From NCBI RefSeq assembly GCF_003966975.1, contig NZ_AP018437.1:2790001-2854000 (forward strand): a DNA stretch of 64,000 nt. Direction: 5' to 3'. The notes under the pieces are model-generated. The model was not told the DNA's origin, did not search any database, and saw only the letters and a program-made list of their open reading frames with translations. Shown one piece after another: positions 27,812 to 37,099 of this stretch. The translations under genes were made by a program, and so were the position numbers. The DNA is from Pelolinea submarina. Its GTDB lineage: Bacteria > Chloroflexota > Anaerolineae > Anaerolineales > Anaerolineaceae. Within the stretch, counting starts at the first letter, position 1. Each line of letters begins with the position of its first letter.

Positions 27812-28513
27812 CTACTCACCCAACTCCGCCCGCACCCGCGCCCACACCTCCGCGAACATTTCCATCGTCAAACGCCCCGTTTGCGTGTTCTGCCGGCTGG
27901 GATGATACGAGCCCAGCAGCCAGGGCACACCTGCGCCAAAGCGATAAACCACGTTATGCCCAAATGCAGGCTTCGTCTCCCATTCCAACGAATAGCGTTC
28001 CTGCAATAAACGTAAACTTTCCGTGAACGCCAGGCTGCCCAGCGCCACGATGCCCTGCAAATTCTCCAGCAGATCCATCTCTGTCTGTAAGTATGGCAGG
28101 CAGTTGCGAATTTCCGCGCGTGTGGGCTTGTTATCGGGCGGCGCACAGCGGCATACCGCGCTGATATATAAATCCTTCAATTTCAGGTCATCTTCGCGTG
28201 ATTCAGCTAACGGCTGGCTGGCAAATCCGGCCGTGTACAGCGCCGGATAAAGGAAATCCCCGGAAGCGTCTCCTGTGAACATGCGTCCCGTACGGTTGGA
28301 GCCGTGCGCTCCGGGCGCCAACCCCACCACCAGTACGCGCGCGGCAGTGTCGCCGAAACCCGGCACCGGCATGCCCCAATATTCACAGTCGCGATAAGCG
28401 CGCCGTTTCTCGCGGGCTACCTGCTCGCGCCAGGCTACCAGCCGCGGGCAAATCCGGCAGCTCGTAACGGTTCGGTCGTGGGCTTCCCAGTCGCTTTGTT
28501 TGGTCATCTTCAT
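27812..28513 (-). CDS. Uracil-DNA glycosylase, family 5 (UDGb)
   Basis: Removes uracil (and in this family other deaminated bases) from DNA. It has 233 residues. Motif 1 GLAPGAHGSNRTGRMFTGD has the Asn/Ala-rich form of UDGb rather than the GExPGxxED form of family 4. Iron-sulfur ligands are C19xxC22 near the N-terminus plus VCRC and NCLPYL later; motif 2 is SYHPSRQNTQTG. The ATG overlaps the queA stop by four bases, so it is co-expressed with queA and ruvB. Confidence 0.88.
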   Translation of the reverse strand: MKMTKQSDWEAHDRTVTSCRICPRLVAWREQVAREKRRAYRDCEYWGMPVPGFGDTAARVLVVGLAPGAHGSNRTGRMFTGDASGDFLYPALYTAGFASQPLAESREDDLKLKDLYISAVCRCAPPDNKPTRAEIRNCLPYLQTEMDLLENLQGIVALGSLAFTESLRLLQERYSLEWETKPAFGHNVVYRFGAGVPWLLGSYHPSRQNTQTGRLTMEMFAEVWARVRAELGE

Positions 28514-29520
28514 TCAATCAGCATCGCGTCCCCGAAGGAATAAAAGCGATATTTTTCTTCAATGGCTGCCTGATAACAGCGCCGCATATTCTCGAATCCG
28601 GCAAAGGCGCTCACCAGCATCAGCAGCGTGGATTTCGGCAAATGGAAGTTGGTGATCATCGCATCCACAACTTTGAATCGATAACCCGGATAGATGAACA
28701 GTCCGGTGGTGTCGGCGTACGGCCGCACTCCGCCCTGTCCGTCCATGGCCGATTCCAGCGTGCGCACCGAGGTAGTGCCCACCGCGATCACGCGCCGCCC
28801 TTCCGCTTTGGCTTGGTTGATTAATGCCGCGCTTTCCGGGCTGACCTGGCACCACTCGGTGTGGATCTTATGCTCTTCCACCGTATCTTCAGTCACCGGC
28901 GCGAAGGTATCCAGCCCCACGTGCAGCAGAACTTCCGTGAAAATCACGCCGTAACTCCGTAATTCCGCCATGATCTCTTTGGTGAAATGCAGTCCGGCGG
29001 TCGGTGCGGCAGCCGAGCCTTCCACCTCCGCGTACACGGTTTGGTAGCGTTCCGGATCATCCAGGTGTTCATGGATGTATGGCGGCAGCGGCATCTCGCC
29101 CAGATCTTTCAGGTGCGGGCCGACCGGTTGGTTGAATTGGATGATGCGCTTGGATCCTTCCAGTTCCGCCACGATCGTGCCTTCCACGCCCTCGTCGAAA
29201 GTCAGTTTCTTTCCTGTGGTGACGCGCTTGCCGCCCACCAGCACTTCCCACTGCTCATTTTCCAATTTCTTCAACAGCAGCACTTCCACCTTGCCGCCGG
29301 TCTCCTTGTGGGCATACAGCCGCGCCGGAATGACGCGTGTATTGTTGACCACCAGCAGATCCCCCGGCCGCAGGTATTGGCGGATGTCGCGGAAATAGGT
29401 GTGCGTAATGCGGTCCTGCGCGCGGGAATACACCAAGAGGCGCGAGTCCGTGCGTGTTTTCAAGGGCACCTGAGCAATCAGCTCAGGCGGTAAGTCGTAA
29501 TTAAAATCGTCTGTTTTCAC
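28510..29520 (-). CDS. queA: S-adenosylmethionine:tRNA ribosyltransferase-isomerase QueA
   Basis: Adds the epoxyqueuosine precursor ring to preQ1 in tRNA wobble position 34. The 336-residue length fits. Motifs: FNYDLPPELIAQVPL at the N-terminus, NNTRVIPARL, EGSAAAPTAGLHFT, HVGLDTFAPVTED and FHLPKSTLLMLVSAFAG. It is one base away from ruvB upstream and overlaps the glycosylase gene downstream. Confidence 0.97.
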   Translation of the reverse strand: MKTDDFNYDLPPELIAQVPLKTRTDSRLLVYSRAQDRITHTYFRDIRQYLRPGDLLVVNNTRVIPARLYAHKETGGKVEVLLLKKLENEQWEVLVGGKRVTTGKKLTFDEGVEGTIVAELEGSKRIIQFNQPVGPHLKDLGEMPLPPYIHEHLDDPERYQTVYAEVEGSAAAPTAGLHFTKEIMAELRSYGVIFTEVLLHVGLDTFAPVTEDTVEEHKIHTEWCQVSPESAALINQAKAEGRRVIAVGTTSVRTLESAMDGQGGVRPYADTTGLFIYPGYRFKVVDAMITNFHLPKSTLLMLVSAFAGFENMRRCYQAAIEEKYRFYSFGDAMLIE

Positions 29521-29521
29521 G

Positions 29522-30547
29522 TTATTCGATCAGTTTAGGTTGAGATGGTTTTTCCTGGTAAGGAATTTTTAAATGGTCGTAGGCTTTCCTGGTAGCCACC
29601 CGCCCCTGAGCGGTGCGCCCCAGGAAACCCAGCTGCATCAGATAAGGTTCGACCACATCCATGATGGTGTCGGCCTCTTCGCTGATGGAGGCGGCAATGG
29701 TGCTTAGTCCCACTGGGCCGCCGTTGTATTTTTGAATGATGGTCAGCAGTACCATGCGGTCGATATCGTCCAACCCCAGGCTGTCGATGCTCATCAGGTT
29801 GAGGGCTTCCAGCGCCACGTCGCGGGTCAGGTGTCCGTCCGCGCGCACTTCGGCGAAGTCGCGCACCCGCCGCAGCAGCCTCAGCGCCACACGCGGGGTC
29901 CCGCGTGAACGCCGTGCGATTTCCGCCACGCCGTCTTCATCGGTGGTAACGCCCACAATGTCGGCCGCGCGTTTGATGATTTGTTTGAGCGCCTCCTGGT
30001 CGTAATAATCCACGCGGTATACCGCGCCAAAGCGCGCCCGCAGCGGGGCGCTCAGCAGCGCCAGACGAGTTGTGGCGCCCACCACTGTGAAATGCGGCAA
30101 TTTCAGGCGGATGGAACGCGCCGAAGGGCCTTTGCCGATCACTATATCCAGTGCGTAATCTTCCATGGCCGGGTAAAGAACCTCTTCAACGGCCTTGCCC
30201 AGCCGGTGGATTTCATCGATGAAAAGGATATCGTGTCCGTTCAGGTTGGTCAGGATAGCCGCCAGGTCCCCCGCCCGTTCAATCGCCGGCCCGGCGGTCA
30301 CGCGGATGTTCGCGTGAATTTCGTTCGCCAGCACATGCGCCAGCGTGGTCTTACCCAATCCGGGCGGTCCGTAAAACAGGACGTGATCCAGGGCCTCTTC
30401 GCGCTGCTCGGCAGCCTGAATCAGGATGCCCAGGTTTTCACGCAGCTGGTTCTGGCCAATAACTTCCCCCAGCATGCGCGGGCGCAGGCCATTGCCGTAT
30501 TGGTCCTCACTGGTGTTTTCCGGGTTGCTGATGCGTTGATTATCCAA
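29522..30547 (-). CDS. ruvB: Holliday junction branch-migration helicase RuvB
   Basis: The hexameric AAA+ motor that works with RuvA. The 341-residue length fits. Walker [18 protein letters not shown], Walker [10 protein letters not shown], sensor [16 protein letters not shown], and a C-terminal winged-helix domain ([24 protein letters not shown]). Here ruvB is not with ruvA or ruvC but heads a ruvB-queA-UDG operon. Confidence 0.97.
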   Translation of the reverse strand: MDNQRISNPENTSEDQYGNGLRPRMLGEVIGQNQLRENLGILIQAAEQREEALDHVLFYGPPGLGKTTLAHVLANEIHANIRVTAGPAIERAGDLAAILTNLNGHDILFIDEIHRLGKAVEEVLYPAMEDYALDIVIGKGPSARSIRLKLPHFTVVGATTRLALLSAPLRARFGAVYRVDYYDQEALKQIIKRAADIVGVTTDEDGVAEIARRSRGTPRVALRLLRRVRDFAEVRADGHLTRDVALEALNLMSIDSLGLDDIDRMVLLTIIQKYNGGPVGLSTIAASISEEADTIMDVVEPYLMQLGFLGRTAQGRVATRKAYDHLKIPYQEKPSQPKLIE

Positions 30548-30661
30548 AATGTTTTCCTGAGATCATATTTTATTCCATTATAACTTCACTGCCCGCTTGC
30601 CAAATCCATGCTTGTTTTGATATGATAAATGAAATCTTACTGCAATTATACGGGAGCCTAC

Positions 30662-31288
30662 ATGGAAAATGTATTTGTATCCAGCCATCCATTGGTGAAA
30701 CATAAATTATCCAAGTTACGTGATACGGAAACTACCCCAAAGAAATTCAGGGAATTAATTAGAGAAATCGCTGGTTTGATCGCTTATGAAGCAACCAGCG
30801 ATTTGCTTATCTCGCCTGTTGAGGTGCAAACACCATTGGCCCTCACTCAGGGCTGGGAGCTCATGGAAAAAATCGGTTTGGTACCCATCCTGCGCTCCGG
30901 CTTGGGCATGGTGGAAGGCGTTTGGGAACTGGTTCCCACCGCTGAAGTCTGGCATATCGGCCTTTATCGCGATGAAAAAACCCTCAAACCGGTGGAATAT
31001 TACAACAAACTACCCATCGCGCCTTCAGTGGGTGTCTGCCTGATCCTGGATCCCATGCTGGCAACCGGCGGATCCGCCGTGGCCACCATTTCCATCCTCA
31101 AAAAATGGGGTGTACAGCGCATCAAGTTCATGGGCATCATCGCCGCGCCCGAAGGCATCCAGACCGTGCATGACGAGCATCCGGATGTGCCCCTCTATCT
31201 GGCCGCCGTGGATGAACACCTGAATGAGGTCGGCTACATTGTCCCCGGCCTGGGCGACGCCGGCGACCGCCAGTTTGGCACAGCTTGA
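30662..31288 (+). CDS. upp: Uracil phosphoribosyltransferase
   Basis: Salvages uracil to UMP using PRPP. It has 208 residues. Family opening [29 protein letters not shown], and the PRPP site [17 protein letters not shown]; the C-terminus [12 protein letters not shown] contacts uracil. The start is the ATG at 30662 with GGGAG upstream. It is divergent from ruvB. It complements the pyr operon, the nucleoside importer and udk in this window. Confidence 0.97.
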   Translation: MENVFVSSHPLVKHKLSKLRDTETTPKKFRELIREIAGLIAYEATSDLLISPVEVQTPLALTQGWELMEKIGLVPILRSGLGMVEGVWELVPTAEVWHIGLYRDEKTLKPVEYYNKLPIAPSVGVCLILDPMLATGGSAVATISILKKWGVQRIKFMGIIAAPEGIQTVHDEHPDVPLYLAAVDEHLNEVGYIVPGLGDAGDRQFGTA

Positions 31289-31339
31289 AATTAAAGTGGG
31301 CTGAATAGATTTCATAAACTTCGGATTGCCCAGCCACCA

Positions 31340-32390
31340 GTTCTATCTGTGTTCATCAGTGTTCATCAGTGGTTAGTAAAAATGTAGGTCAGGCATTCTT
31401 GCCTAACCTTATTCTTTTTCCAGCTGTTTTCACCTTAGCCTTTTCGGAGGGCCTCATGAAAGTAAAACAACCACCCTTCTAAGCAGTTGTTATGAAAGAA
31501 GCGTTTTATCTGTGTGCATCCACCATTAAAGGTTTTATCTGTTTTTATTTGTGTTCATCTGTGGCTAATAAAAATGTAGGTCAGGCATTCTTGCCTGACC
31601 TTATTCTTTTTCCAGCAAATCAAGAGAAGGATGCATGCGATAAATATGCAATCCTGTATCACTCCAAGCAGCCGCTCAGGATGACACTGGCACCATCCAT
31701 TGTCATTCTGAGCCCATAGGGCGAAGAATCTCGGCTGGTAGACCGTACTGTTCTCACCTAAGCGTGTTCGGAAGGCCTCATGAAAGTAAAACAACCACTC
31801 TTCTAAGCAGTTGTTATGAAAAAAGCGTTTTATCTGTGCGCATCAACTATTAAGGGATTTATCTTTTTTTTATCAGTGTTCATCTGTGGTTATTAAAAAT
31901 ATAGGTCAGACAAGAATGCCTGACCTTATTCTTTTTCCAGGGAATCAAGAGAAGGATGCATAAGATAAATATGCAATCCTGTATCACTTCAAGCAGCCGC
32001 TCGGGATGACACAAGCACCATCCATTGTCATTCTGAGCCCATAGGGCGAAGAATCTTGGCTGGCAGACCATACTATTTGCATCCTAGGTGTTCTCACCTA
32101 AGCGTGTTCGGAAAGACCCATGAAAGTAAAACAACCACTCTTTTAAGCAGTTGTTATGAAAAAAGCGTTTTATCTGTGTCCATCAACCATTAAGGTTTTT
32201 ATCTTTTTTTATCCGTGTTCATCTGTGGTTATTAAAAATGCAGGTCAGACAAGAATGCCTGACCTTGTTCTACCATGCCATCTGTGGTTATTTATATTGT
32301 AGGTCAAGCATTCGCCTGTGCCTTCCAGGGTATGCCTAACTCAATCTACATTGTTCAATAATTCCATCTGTGTTCATCTGTGGCTAGTAC
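31340..32390. repeat. Tandem array of a 324/340-bp modular repeat
   Basis: The full gene-free region 31289-32443 has no supported gene. Unit 1 is 31425-31748 (324 bp), unit 2 is 31749-32088 (340 bp), and a partial unit 3 is 32089 to about 32276. A truncated fragment precedes unit 1 (31340-31424), and a variant hairpin copy follows at 32297-32340. Each unit has, in order: a CATGAAAGTAAAACAACCA block, an AAGCAGTTGTTATGAAA block, two ATCTGTG / TTCATCTGTGGTT blocks, a hairpin AGGTCAGGCA-N4-TGCCTGACCT, and a TCATTCTGAGCCCATAGGGCGAAGAATCT block. In units 2 and 3 the hairpin is the reverse complement of that in unit 1. No spacer-repeat pattern of a CRISPR. Confidence 0.85.
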
Positions 32391-32416
32391 AAAAAAAAGG
32401 CGGTCAATGACCGCCT
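32391..32416 (-). terminator. Terminator of tpiA
   Basis: Minus strand: AAGGCGGTCATTGACCGCC hairpin followed by eight T, 28 bases after the tpiA stop. Confidence 0.9.
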
Positions 32417-32443
32417 TTTTCCTTTCCAAAAATAATGCTTTAC

Positions 32444-33199
32444 TTACGCAGCAGCTTCTACAATCTTAACGAAATCTTCCGCTTTCAGCGCAGCGCCGCC
32501 GATCAGCCCACCGTCAATATCCGGTTTGCCGAAGAAATCGGCCGCGTTGCCGGCCTTGACTGAACCGCCGTACAGGATGCGGATCTTCTGGGCCACTTCG
32601 TCGCCGAAGGCCACAACCAGGTTCTTGCGCACCACATTGCCGATCACGTCCTGGGCTTCTTCCGCGCTGGCGGCTTTGCCCGTGCCGATGGCCCAAATGG
32701 GTTCGTAAGCCACAACCAATTTCTCGGCATCTTTGGCTTCAATTTCTTTCAAGCCGTTTTTTACCTGGCGGGCAACCACATCCCCGGTCTTTCCGGCTTC
32801 ATACTCATCCAGTGTCTCACCCACGCAAACAATGGGGGTCAGGCCGATGGCGATGGCCGCTTTGACCTTCTTATTCACGGTTTCATCGGTGTCGCCAAAG
32901 TAAGCGCGCCGTTCCGAGTGGCCGATGATCACGTATTGGCAGAATTCCTTAACCATCGCGGGGGATAATTCGCCCGTGAAAGCGCCGGATTCTTCCCAAT
33001 GCAGGTTCTGGGCGCCCAAACCGACTTCGGTGCCGGCCAGCATACCCGAAATAACCATCAAGGAGGTAAAGGGCGGGCAAACCACCCGATCTACAGTCTT
33101 GACCGCTTCCAGGCCAGGCAGCATATCGGCAACCAACAGGGTCGCCTGATCAACAGTTTTATTCATTTTCCAGTTACCAGCAACAAAAGGCTTTCGCAT
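32444..33199 (-). CDS. tpiA: Triosephosphate isomerase
   Basis: Interconverts dihydroxyacetone phosphate and glyceraldehyde 3-phosphate. It has 251 residues. Catalytic residues: Lys in GNWKMNK, His in IIGHSERRAYF, and Glu in VVAYEPIWAIGTGKAAS; phosphate site ILYGGSVKAGNA. The start is the ATG at 33199 with TGGAG upstream. It stands alone here, not beside gap or pgk. Confidence 0.98.
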   Translation of the reverse strand: MRKPFVAGNWKMNKTVDQATLLVADMLPGLEAVKTVDRVVCPPFTSLMVISGMLAGTEVGLGAQNLHWEESGAFTGELSPAMVKEFCQYVIIGHSERRAYFGDTDETVNKKVKAAIAIGLTPIVCVGETLDEYEAGKTGDVVARQVKNGLKEIEAKDAEKLVVAYEPIWAIGTGKAASAEEAQDVIGNVVRKNLVVAFGDEVAQKIRILYGGSVKAGNAADFFGKPDIDGGLIGGAALKAEDFVKIVEAAA

Positions 33200-33319
33200 G
33201 TTCAACTCCAAAAATATTTGTTGTGCCCATTATAACTAGTATTTATCTTTTTAACCCTATAATTAGGGCATTAAATGATAAGAGCGTAATTAAATTCGGA
33301 TTTTCGAGGAACAATTGCC

Positions 33320-34147
33320 ATGCTGCCGCTTAAAACCAGATTACAAACCCTCCGGGAAAGAGATTTTTCCATCCCGGCTGACCTCAATCGTGTTTCTCTA
33401 TTAAACGAGATGCTGGAAAATATCGGCTCTCCCGATAGTGAATTGCGTGATGACCTGATCTATACCTGTTTGTACGAATGGATTGCGTACAAACCGCTGT
33501 TTTCTGTGGAAGAATTGCAGGAAACCTGGCCTTTGCTTCTGGATCCCCGGCATCTGTTCTTCCATATTGGCGAAGAAGGAACGGATACCGTTTTTACCCG
33601 GTCATTTTCTGTTTTAGCACTGGCGCTCATTATTTATCGCCATCGGGAAGAAGCCTTTTTATCCAAACAAAACCTACAGCGGATACTTGACGCGCTCTGC
33701 CGTTTTATATACGAAGAGCGTGATCTGCGCGGCTATGTGCCCGGGCCAGGCTGGGCGCATGCCATGGCGCACAGCGCCGATGCGCTGGACGAGCTGGCCC
33801 AATGCGCGGAGTTGGACGAAAGCGATCTGCTGCAGATCCTGGCTGCCATCCTGGCCGGCATGAGCCGCCCACAAGCGCCTTTCGTGCAGCGTGAAGACGA
33901 ACGCATGGCCACCGCCTTCGTCAGCCTGGTCGAACGCAATCGGGTTCCATTTGAAGAAATCAGCGCTCATCTCGCGGAAACGGTTGAAGTCCTGCGGGAA
34001 AAACCCTTTGATCCCCGGAATTTCAGCGCCTGGAATTTCCGAAATTTCCTGCGCGCGCTTTATTTCCGCTTAAGCCGTGCCGGTCGGGTAGACAATACCG
34101 CCGAGATCCGCAAACTCGAAGATGCTCTCAATGCACCCCGATCCTAA
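33320..34147 (+). CDS. DUF2785 family protein
   Basis: A 275-residue, mostly helical protein. The central sequence DLRGYVPGPGWAHAMAHSADALDELAQ is the family signature of DUF2785. It has no signal peptide or membrane helix. The upstream region contains a weak ribosome site. The function of the family is not known to me. It lies alone between tpiA (divergent) and rnpB. Confidence 0.8.
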   Translation: MLPLKTRLQTLRERDFSIPADLNRVSLLNEMLENIGSPDSELRDDLIYTCLYEWIAYKPLFSVEELQETWPLLLDPRHLFFHIGEEGTDTVFTRSFSVLALALIIYRHREEAFLSKQNLQRILDALCRFIYEERDLRGYVPGPGWAHAMAHSADALDELAQCAELDESDLLQILAAILAGMSRPQAPFVQREDERMATAFVSLVERNRVPFEEISAHLAETVEVLREKPFDPRNFSAWNFRNFLRALYFRLSRAGRVDNTAEIRKLEDALNAPRS

Positions 34148-34196
34148 AAGTAAACCATAGAGTTCCGAACGTATTTATTCAATCCGCCTCACCCAA

Positions 34197-34225
34197 TTGA
34201 CGGAAATGCCCGATTTGGTTATGAT
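34197..34225 (+). promoter_or_regulatory. rnpB promoter
   Basis: TTGACG (34197-34202), 17-base spacer, TATGAT (34220-34225). The predicted start, about 34232, coincides with the 5' end of the RNase P RNA deduced from its P1 helix. Confidence 0.85.
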
Positions 34226-34231
34226 GAATTC

Positions 34232-34588
34232 AAACCGGGTTGGCCGGATGATCGCGGCATGCACCGCATGTCGAGGAAAGTCCGTACTCCATAGAGCACG
34301 AAACCGGGGAAACCTCGGGACGGGGTAACCTGTCGGATAGGGCCACAGAAACATACCGCCTTTCGGGGTAAGGGTGAAATGGTGGTGTAAGAGACCACCG
34401 GGAACCGCAGTAATGCGTTCGCCGGGCAACCCCTTTCGGGAGCAAGGTTAAACAGATGCCTGGTCTCCACAGGCCGCTCACCTGGCCGGCGCAAGCCGGC
34501 GGCGTCAGGTAAACCGCTCAGACAGATGATCATACAGGCAGGCTTTGCCTGCCGGACAGAATACGGCTTATAGACCAACCCGGGTTTT
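34232..34588 (+). ncRNA. rnpB: RNase P RNA (type A)
   Basis: The catalytic RNA that trims tRNA 5' ends. The ends pair as helix P1 (AACCGGGTTGG with CCAACCCGGGTT). Conserved core pieces are in order: GAGGAAAGTCCG, GCCACAGAAA, GGTAAGGGTGAAA, GTAAGAGACCACCG, the CAGACAGATGATC region and ACAGAATACGGCTTATAGACC at the 3' end. A GCAGGCTTTGCCTGC hairpin precedes the last core strand. The length is about 357 nt. Confidence 0.97.
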
Positions 34589-34617
34589 AGCAATCATCAA
34601 CTTTAAGGAGAACAATT

Positions 34618-34992
34618 ATGTCAGTCATCCATAAGTTCAAAGGCGATACCAGCAATTACGGTTGGCAAGGCGTCAACGGAATGATTCCCTCCGAAGAAGG
34701 CGTAAAAGACACTACCCTGCACATCCTGTTGGGCAAGGATGAAAGCGAAGCTCATTTCATCACGCGCTACTTCCGCGTGGAGCCGGGCGGTTTCTCCCCC
34801 TTGCACCAGCACCCGCACGAACATGAGGTAATCATCCTGCACGGTAAAGGCACAGTGCAGATTAATGATGATGTCAAAGAAGTAACGCCTTTCGATGCCA
34901 TCCTGATCAGCGGCGGAGACATGCATCAATTCAAGAACATCTCCGATGAACCGCTGGGTTTCCTATGCATCATTCCTAAATTGGCCTCCTGA
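34618..34992 (+). CDS. Small cupin-domain protein
   Basis: A 124-residue single cupin. Metal-binding motif 1 is in SPLHQHPHEHEVIILHGKG (two His-x-His groups and Glu), motif 2 in ISGGDMHQFKNISDEPLGFL. Enzymatic or sensor roles are both possible in this fold. The ribosome site AAGGAG is strong. It follows rnpB by 30 bases and ends with its own terminator. Confidence 0.88.
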   Translation: MSVIHKFKGDTSNYGWQGVNGMIPSEEGVKDTTLHILLGKDESEAHFITRYFRVEPGGFSPLHQHPHEHEVIILHGKGTVQINDDVKEVTPFDAILISGGDMHQFKNISDEPLGFLCIIPKLAS

Positions 34993-35000
34993 ATAATGAA

Positions 35001-35033
35001 AACAAGACCGGCTGTTTCTCGCCGGTCTTGTTA
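35001..35033 (+). terminator. Terminator after the cupin gene
   Basis: The stem AACAAGACCGGC / GCCGGTCTTGTT with an 8-base loop is followed by ATTT. Confidence 0.85.
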
Positions 35034-35119
35034 TTTAAGTAAAGCTATTTTCCAATATGAAAACTATTATTGCATAATACCGTAAATAATAACGAACCCA
35101 TTCGTCGAAAGGACCCGCT

Positions 35120-36397
35120 ATGATGCAAAACAATACCATTAGCGCCAATTGGAAGAAACCCTTCTTTGCATTCTGGATCAGTCAGGCATTTTCGCTCTTT
35201 GGATCCTCCCTGGTCCAATTTGCCCTGGTCTGGTGGCTGACTAAAACTACCGGATCGGCTTCCATCCTGGCCACCGCCTCTGCCGTCGCCGTCATCCCGG
35301 AAATCATCGTGAGTCCTTTCGCAGGTGCTATCATTGACCGCTCCAATCGTAAACGGGTCATGATCCTAGCCGACGCGATTATCGCGATTGCCACCATTAT
35401 CCTGGCTGTGGTTTTCTATTTCGGCGCCGTTCAAATCTGGCAAATTTACCTGCTAATGTTCGTGCGCTCGGTTGGCGGCGCTTTTCATTACCCCGCCGAA
35501 CAGGCTTCCATTTCTCTGATGGTGCCGGAAAAGCACCTCTCCCGTATTGCCGGGTTGAACCAGGCTCTATACGGAAGCATCAACATTATCGCTCCTCCGG
35601 CCGGCGCGCTGTTGCTGGAGCTCCTGGATGTACAGGGCACCATGGCGGTTGATTTCGTAACCGCCTTCATCGCGATTTCCATCCTGCTCTTCATCCATAT
35701 TCCCCAGCCGGAAACCGAAGGAGAAAGAGAACCCATCTCCGTACCTTCGCTGTTTGCAGACCTGAAAGGCGGGTTCCTGTACATCCTGAATTGGAAGGGG
35801 CTGATAGCCCTGATTGGCATTGCCATGGTGTTCAAACTGGCGCTCTCCCCCGCTTTCTCTCTGCTGCCGCTGCTGGTCAGCAAGCACTTCAACGGTGAAG
35901 CAGCCCAATTTGCTTTGGTAGAGTCCATTTCCGGCATCGGCGTGGTCATCGGTGGGCTGATTTTGGGTGTTTGGGGTGGTTTCAAAAAGCGCATCTGGAC
36001 CATGTGGATGTCGTTGTCCTCCATTGGCCTCTGCCTGCTGTGGGTCAGCACCATGCAGCCCAGCCAATTTTCGCTCTTTCTGCCGGCCATGTTTCTGTTC
36101 GGTTTCATGGTCCCGTTTATCGACGGCCCCTTCATCGCCATCATCCAGGCCAATGTCAGTCCCGAATTCCAGGGCCGTGTGCTCACCATGACCACCAGCC
36201 TGTTATGGTTGACCACCCCCATTGGCCTGGGCATTGCCGGCCCGGTGGCGGACGCTTTTGGAATCCCCATTTGGTATGCCATAGCAGGCAGCTTGTGTTT
36301 AGCAGGTATGCTGGTCGGCATCCTGCTCCCTCAGGTGCGCAATATCGAAGGCAATAATGAAAAAACGGTCCCCGAAGTCAGCGCCAGCGTTGATTAG
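35120..36397 (+). CDS. MFS efflux transporter (MFS_3 / enterobactin-exporter-like)
   Basis: A 425-residue protein with about 12 transmembrane helices. The first helices read FWISQAFSLFGSSLVQFALVWWL, the usual opening of the MFS_3 group, followed by the loop IIDRSNRKRVMILAD (motif A form). A 24-residue hydrophilic central loop separates the halves. The family exports drugs, macrolides or siderophores; the substrate here is not known. No regulator is adjacent. Confidence 0.88.
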   Translation: MMQNNTISANWKKPFFAFWISQAFSLFGSSLVQFALVWWLTKTTGSASILATASAVAVIPEIIVSPFAGAIIDRSNRKRVMILADAIIAIATIILAVVFYFGAVQIWQIYLLMFVRSVGGAFHYPAEQASISLMVPEKHLSRIAGLNQALYGSINIIAPPAGALLLELLDVQGTMAVDFVTAFIAISILLFIHIPQPETEGEREPISVPSLFADLKGGFLYILNWKGLIALIGIAMVFKLALSPAFSLLPLLVSKHFNGEAAQFALVESISGIGVVIGGLILGVWGGFKKRIWTMWMSLSSIGLCLLWVSTMQPSQFSLFLPAMFLFGFMVPFIDGPFIAIIQANVSPEFQGRVLTMTTSLLWLTTPIGLGIAGPVADAFGIPIWYAIAGSLCLAGMLVGILLPQVRNIEGNNEKTVPEVSASVD

Positions 36398-36426
36398 GAT
36401 CATACCGGCATTAACTCCCTTATTGC

Positions 36427-36506
36427 TCTTCTCCCTCCCTATTTTGACGAAGTCAAAATGGGGAGGGGCGGGGTGGGGCGGGACGAAGCCGGAATGGGGA
36501 GGGGCG
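36427..36506. repeat. 80-bp G-rich repeat, copy 1
   Basis: Identical over 80 bases to 36723-36802. It contains a hairpin CCTATTTTGAC-GAA-GTCAAAATGG and then a G-tract series GGGG-A-GGGG-C-GGGG-T-GGGG-C-GGG at 36460-36482. The gene-free stretch 36398-37099 otherwise holds only degenerate relatives of the same repeat and A+T-rich DNA before rpsD. Confidence 0.85.
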
Positions 36507-36678
36507 CAGGAGAGGGGCAATACGAAGTCAAAATGGAGAGGGGTTAGGGTGGAGCTAGGGCCGGAACGGGTACGTCATCCTGGGATGGGGCAGCGAGATG
36601 GGAGCTATAGAGCTTTTTGCAGAAGCACGAAGTAGAGATACCCAAATCATCACTCGAATAAATATATGGCAATCTTTT

Positions 36679-36717
36679 CTCCCTCCCTATTCTGGTAAAG
36701 CCGGAATGGGAACTTTA
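36679..36717. repeat. Variant copy of the G-rich repeat hairpin
   Basis: CTCCCTCCCTATTCTGG-TAAA-GCCGGAATGGG: the same plan as the 80-bp repeat but with changed stem bases that still pair. Confidence 0.7.
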
Positions 36718-36722
36718 CAAGT

Positions 36723-36802
36723 TCTTCTCCCTCCCTATTTTGACGAAGTCAAAATGGGGAGGGGCGGGGTGGGGCGGGACGAAGCCGGAATGGGGAGGGG
36801 CG
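36723..36802. repeat. 80-bp G-rich repeat, copy 2
   Basis: Perfect copy of 36427-36506; G-tract series at 36756-36778. Confidence 0.85.
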
Positions 36803-37099
36803 GGGAGGGGCAGAACGCAGTCAAAATGGGGAGGATCGGAGAGGGGCCAGGGCCGGGGTGAGGCTGATCCTTTTCAAATTTCTTTTTCCCGAAAAGCTCT
36901 TTGATTAAAATCACTTTTTTTTAATTTTTCGTGTTTTTCGTGGTTTGCATGTTTGAATATTTCGTTGTTCAATTCTCCTAATATTTATCATTTATATAAT
37001 ACATATCTTGCTTTTTCGACCAAATTCCGCTATACTAGGCCACCTAAACCAATACCATTTTCCGCTGAAATAGCGGTGCAAAAAAAGAAGGTGTAATCG

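Noticed and set aside
31425-32276. Possible insertion sequence or coding repeat
   Set aside because: Short frames in the units are interrupted differently in each copy and have no transposase motif; structure, not coding, is conserved.
35488-36321. A 277-codon open frame antisense to the MFS transporter
   Set aside because: Met/Ser/Arg-rich complement of a transmembrane gene; no recognisable domain.
36427-36802. Transposon ends around the G-rich repeats
   Set aside because: No open frame lies between the two copies and no target duplication is visible.
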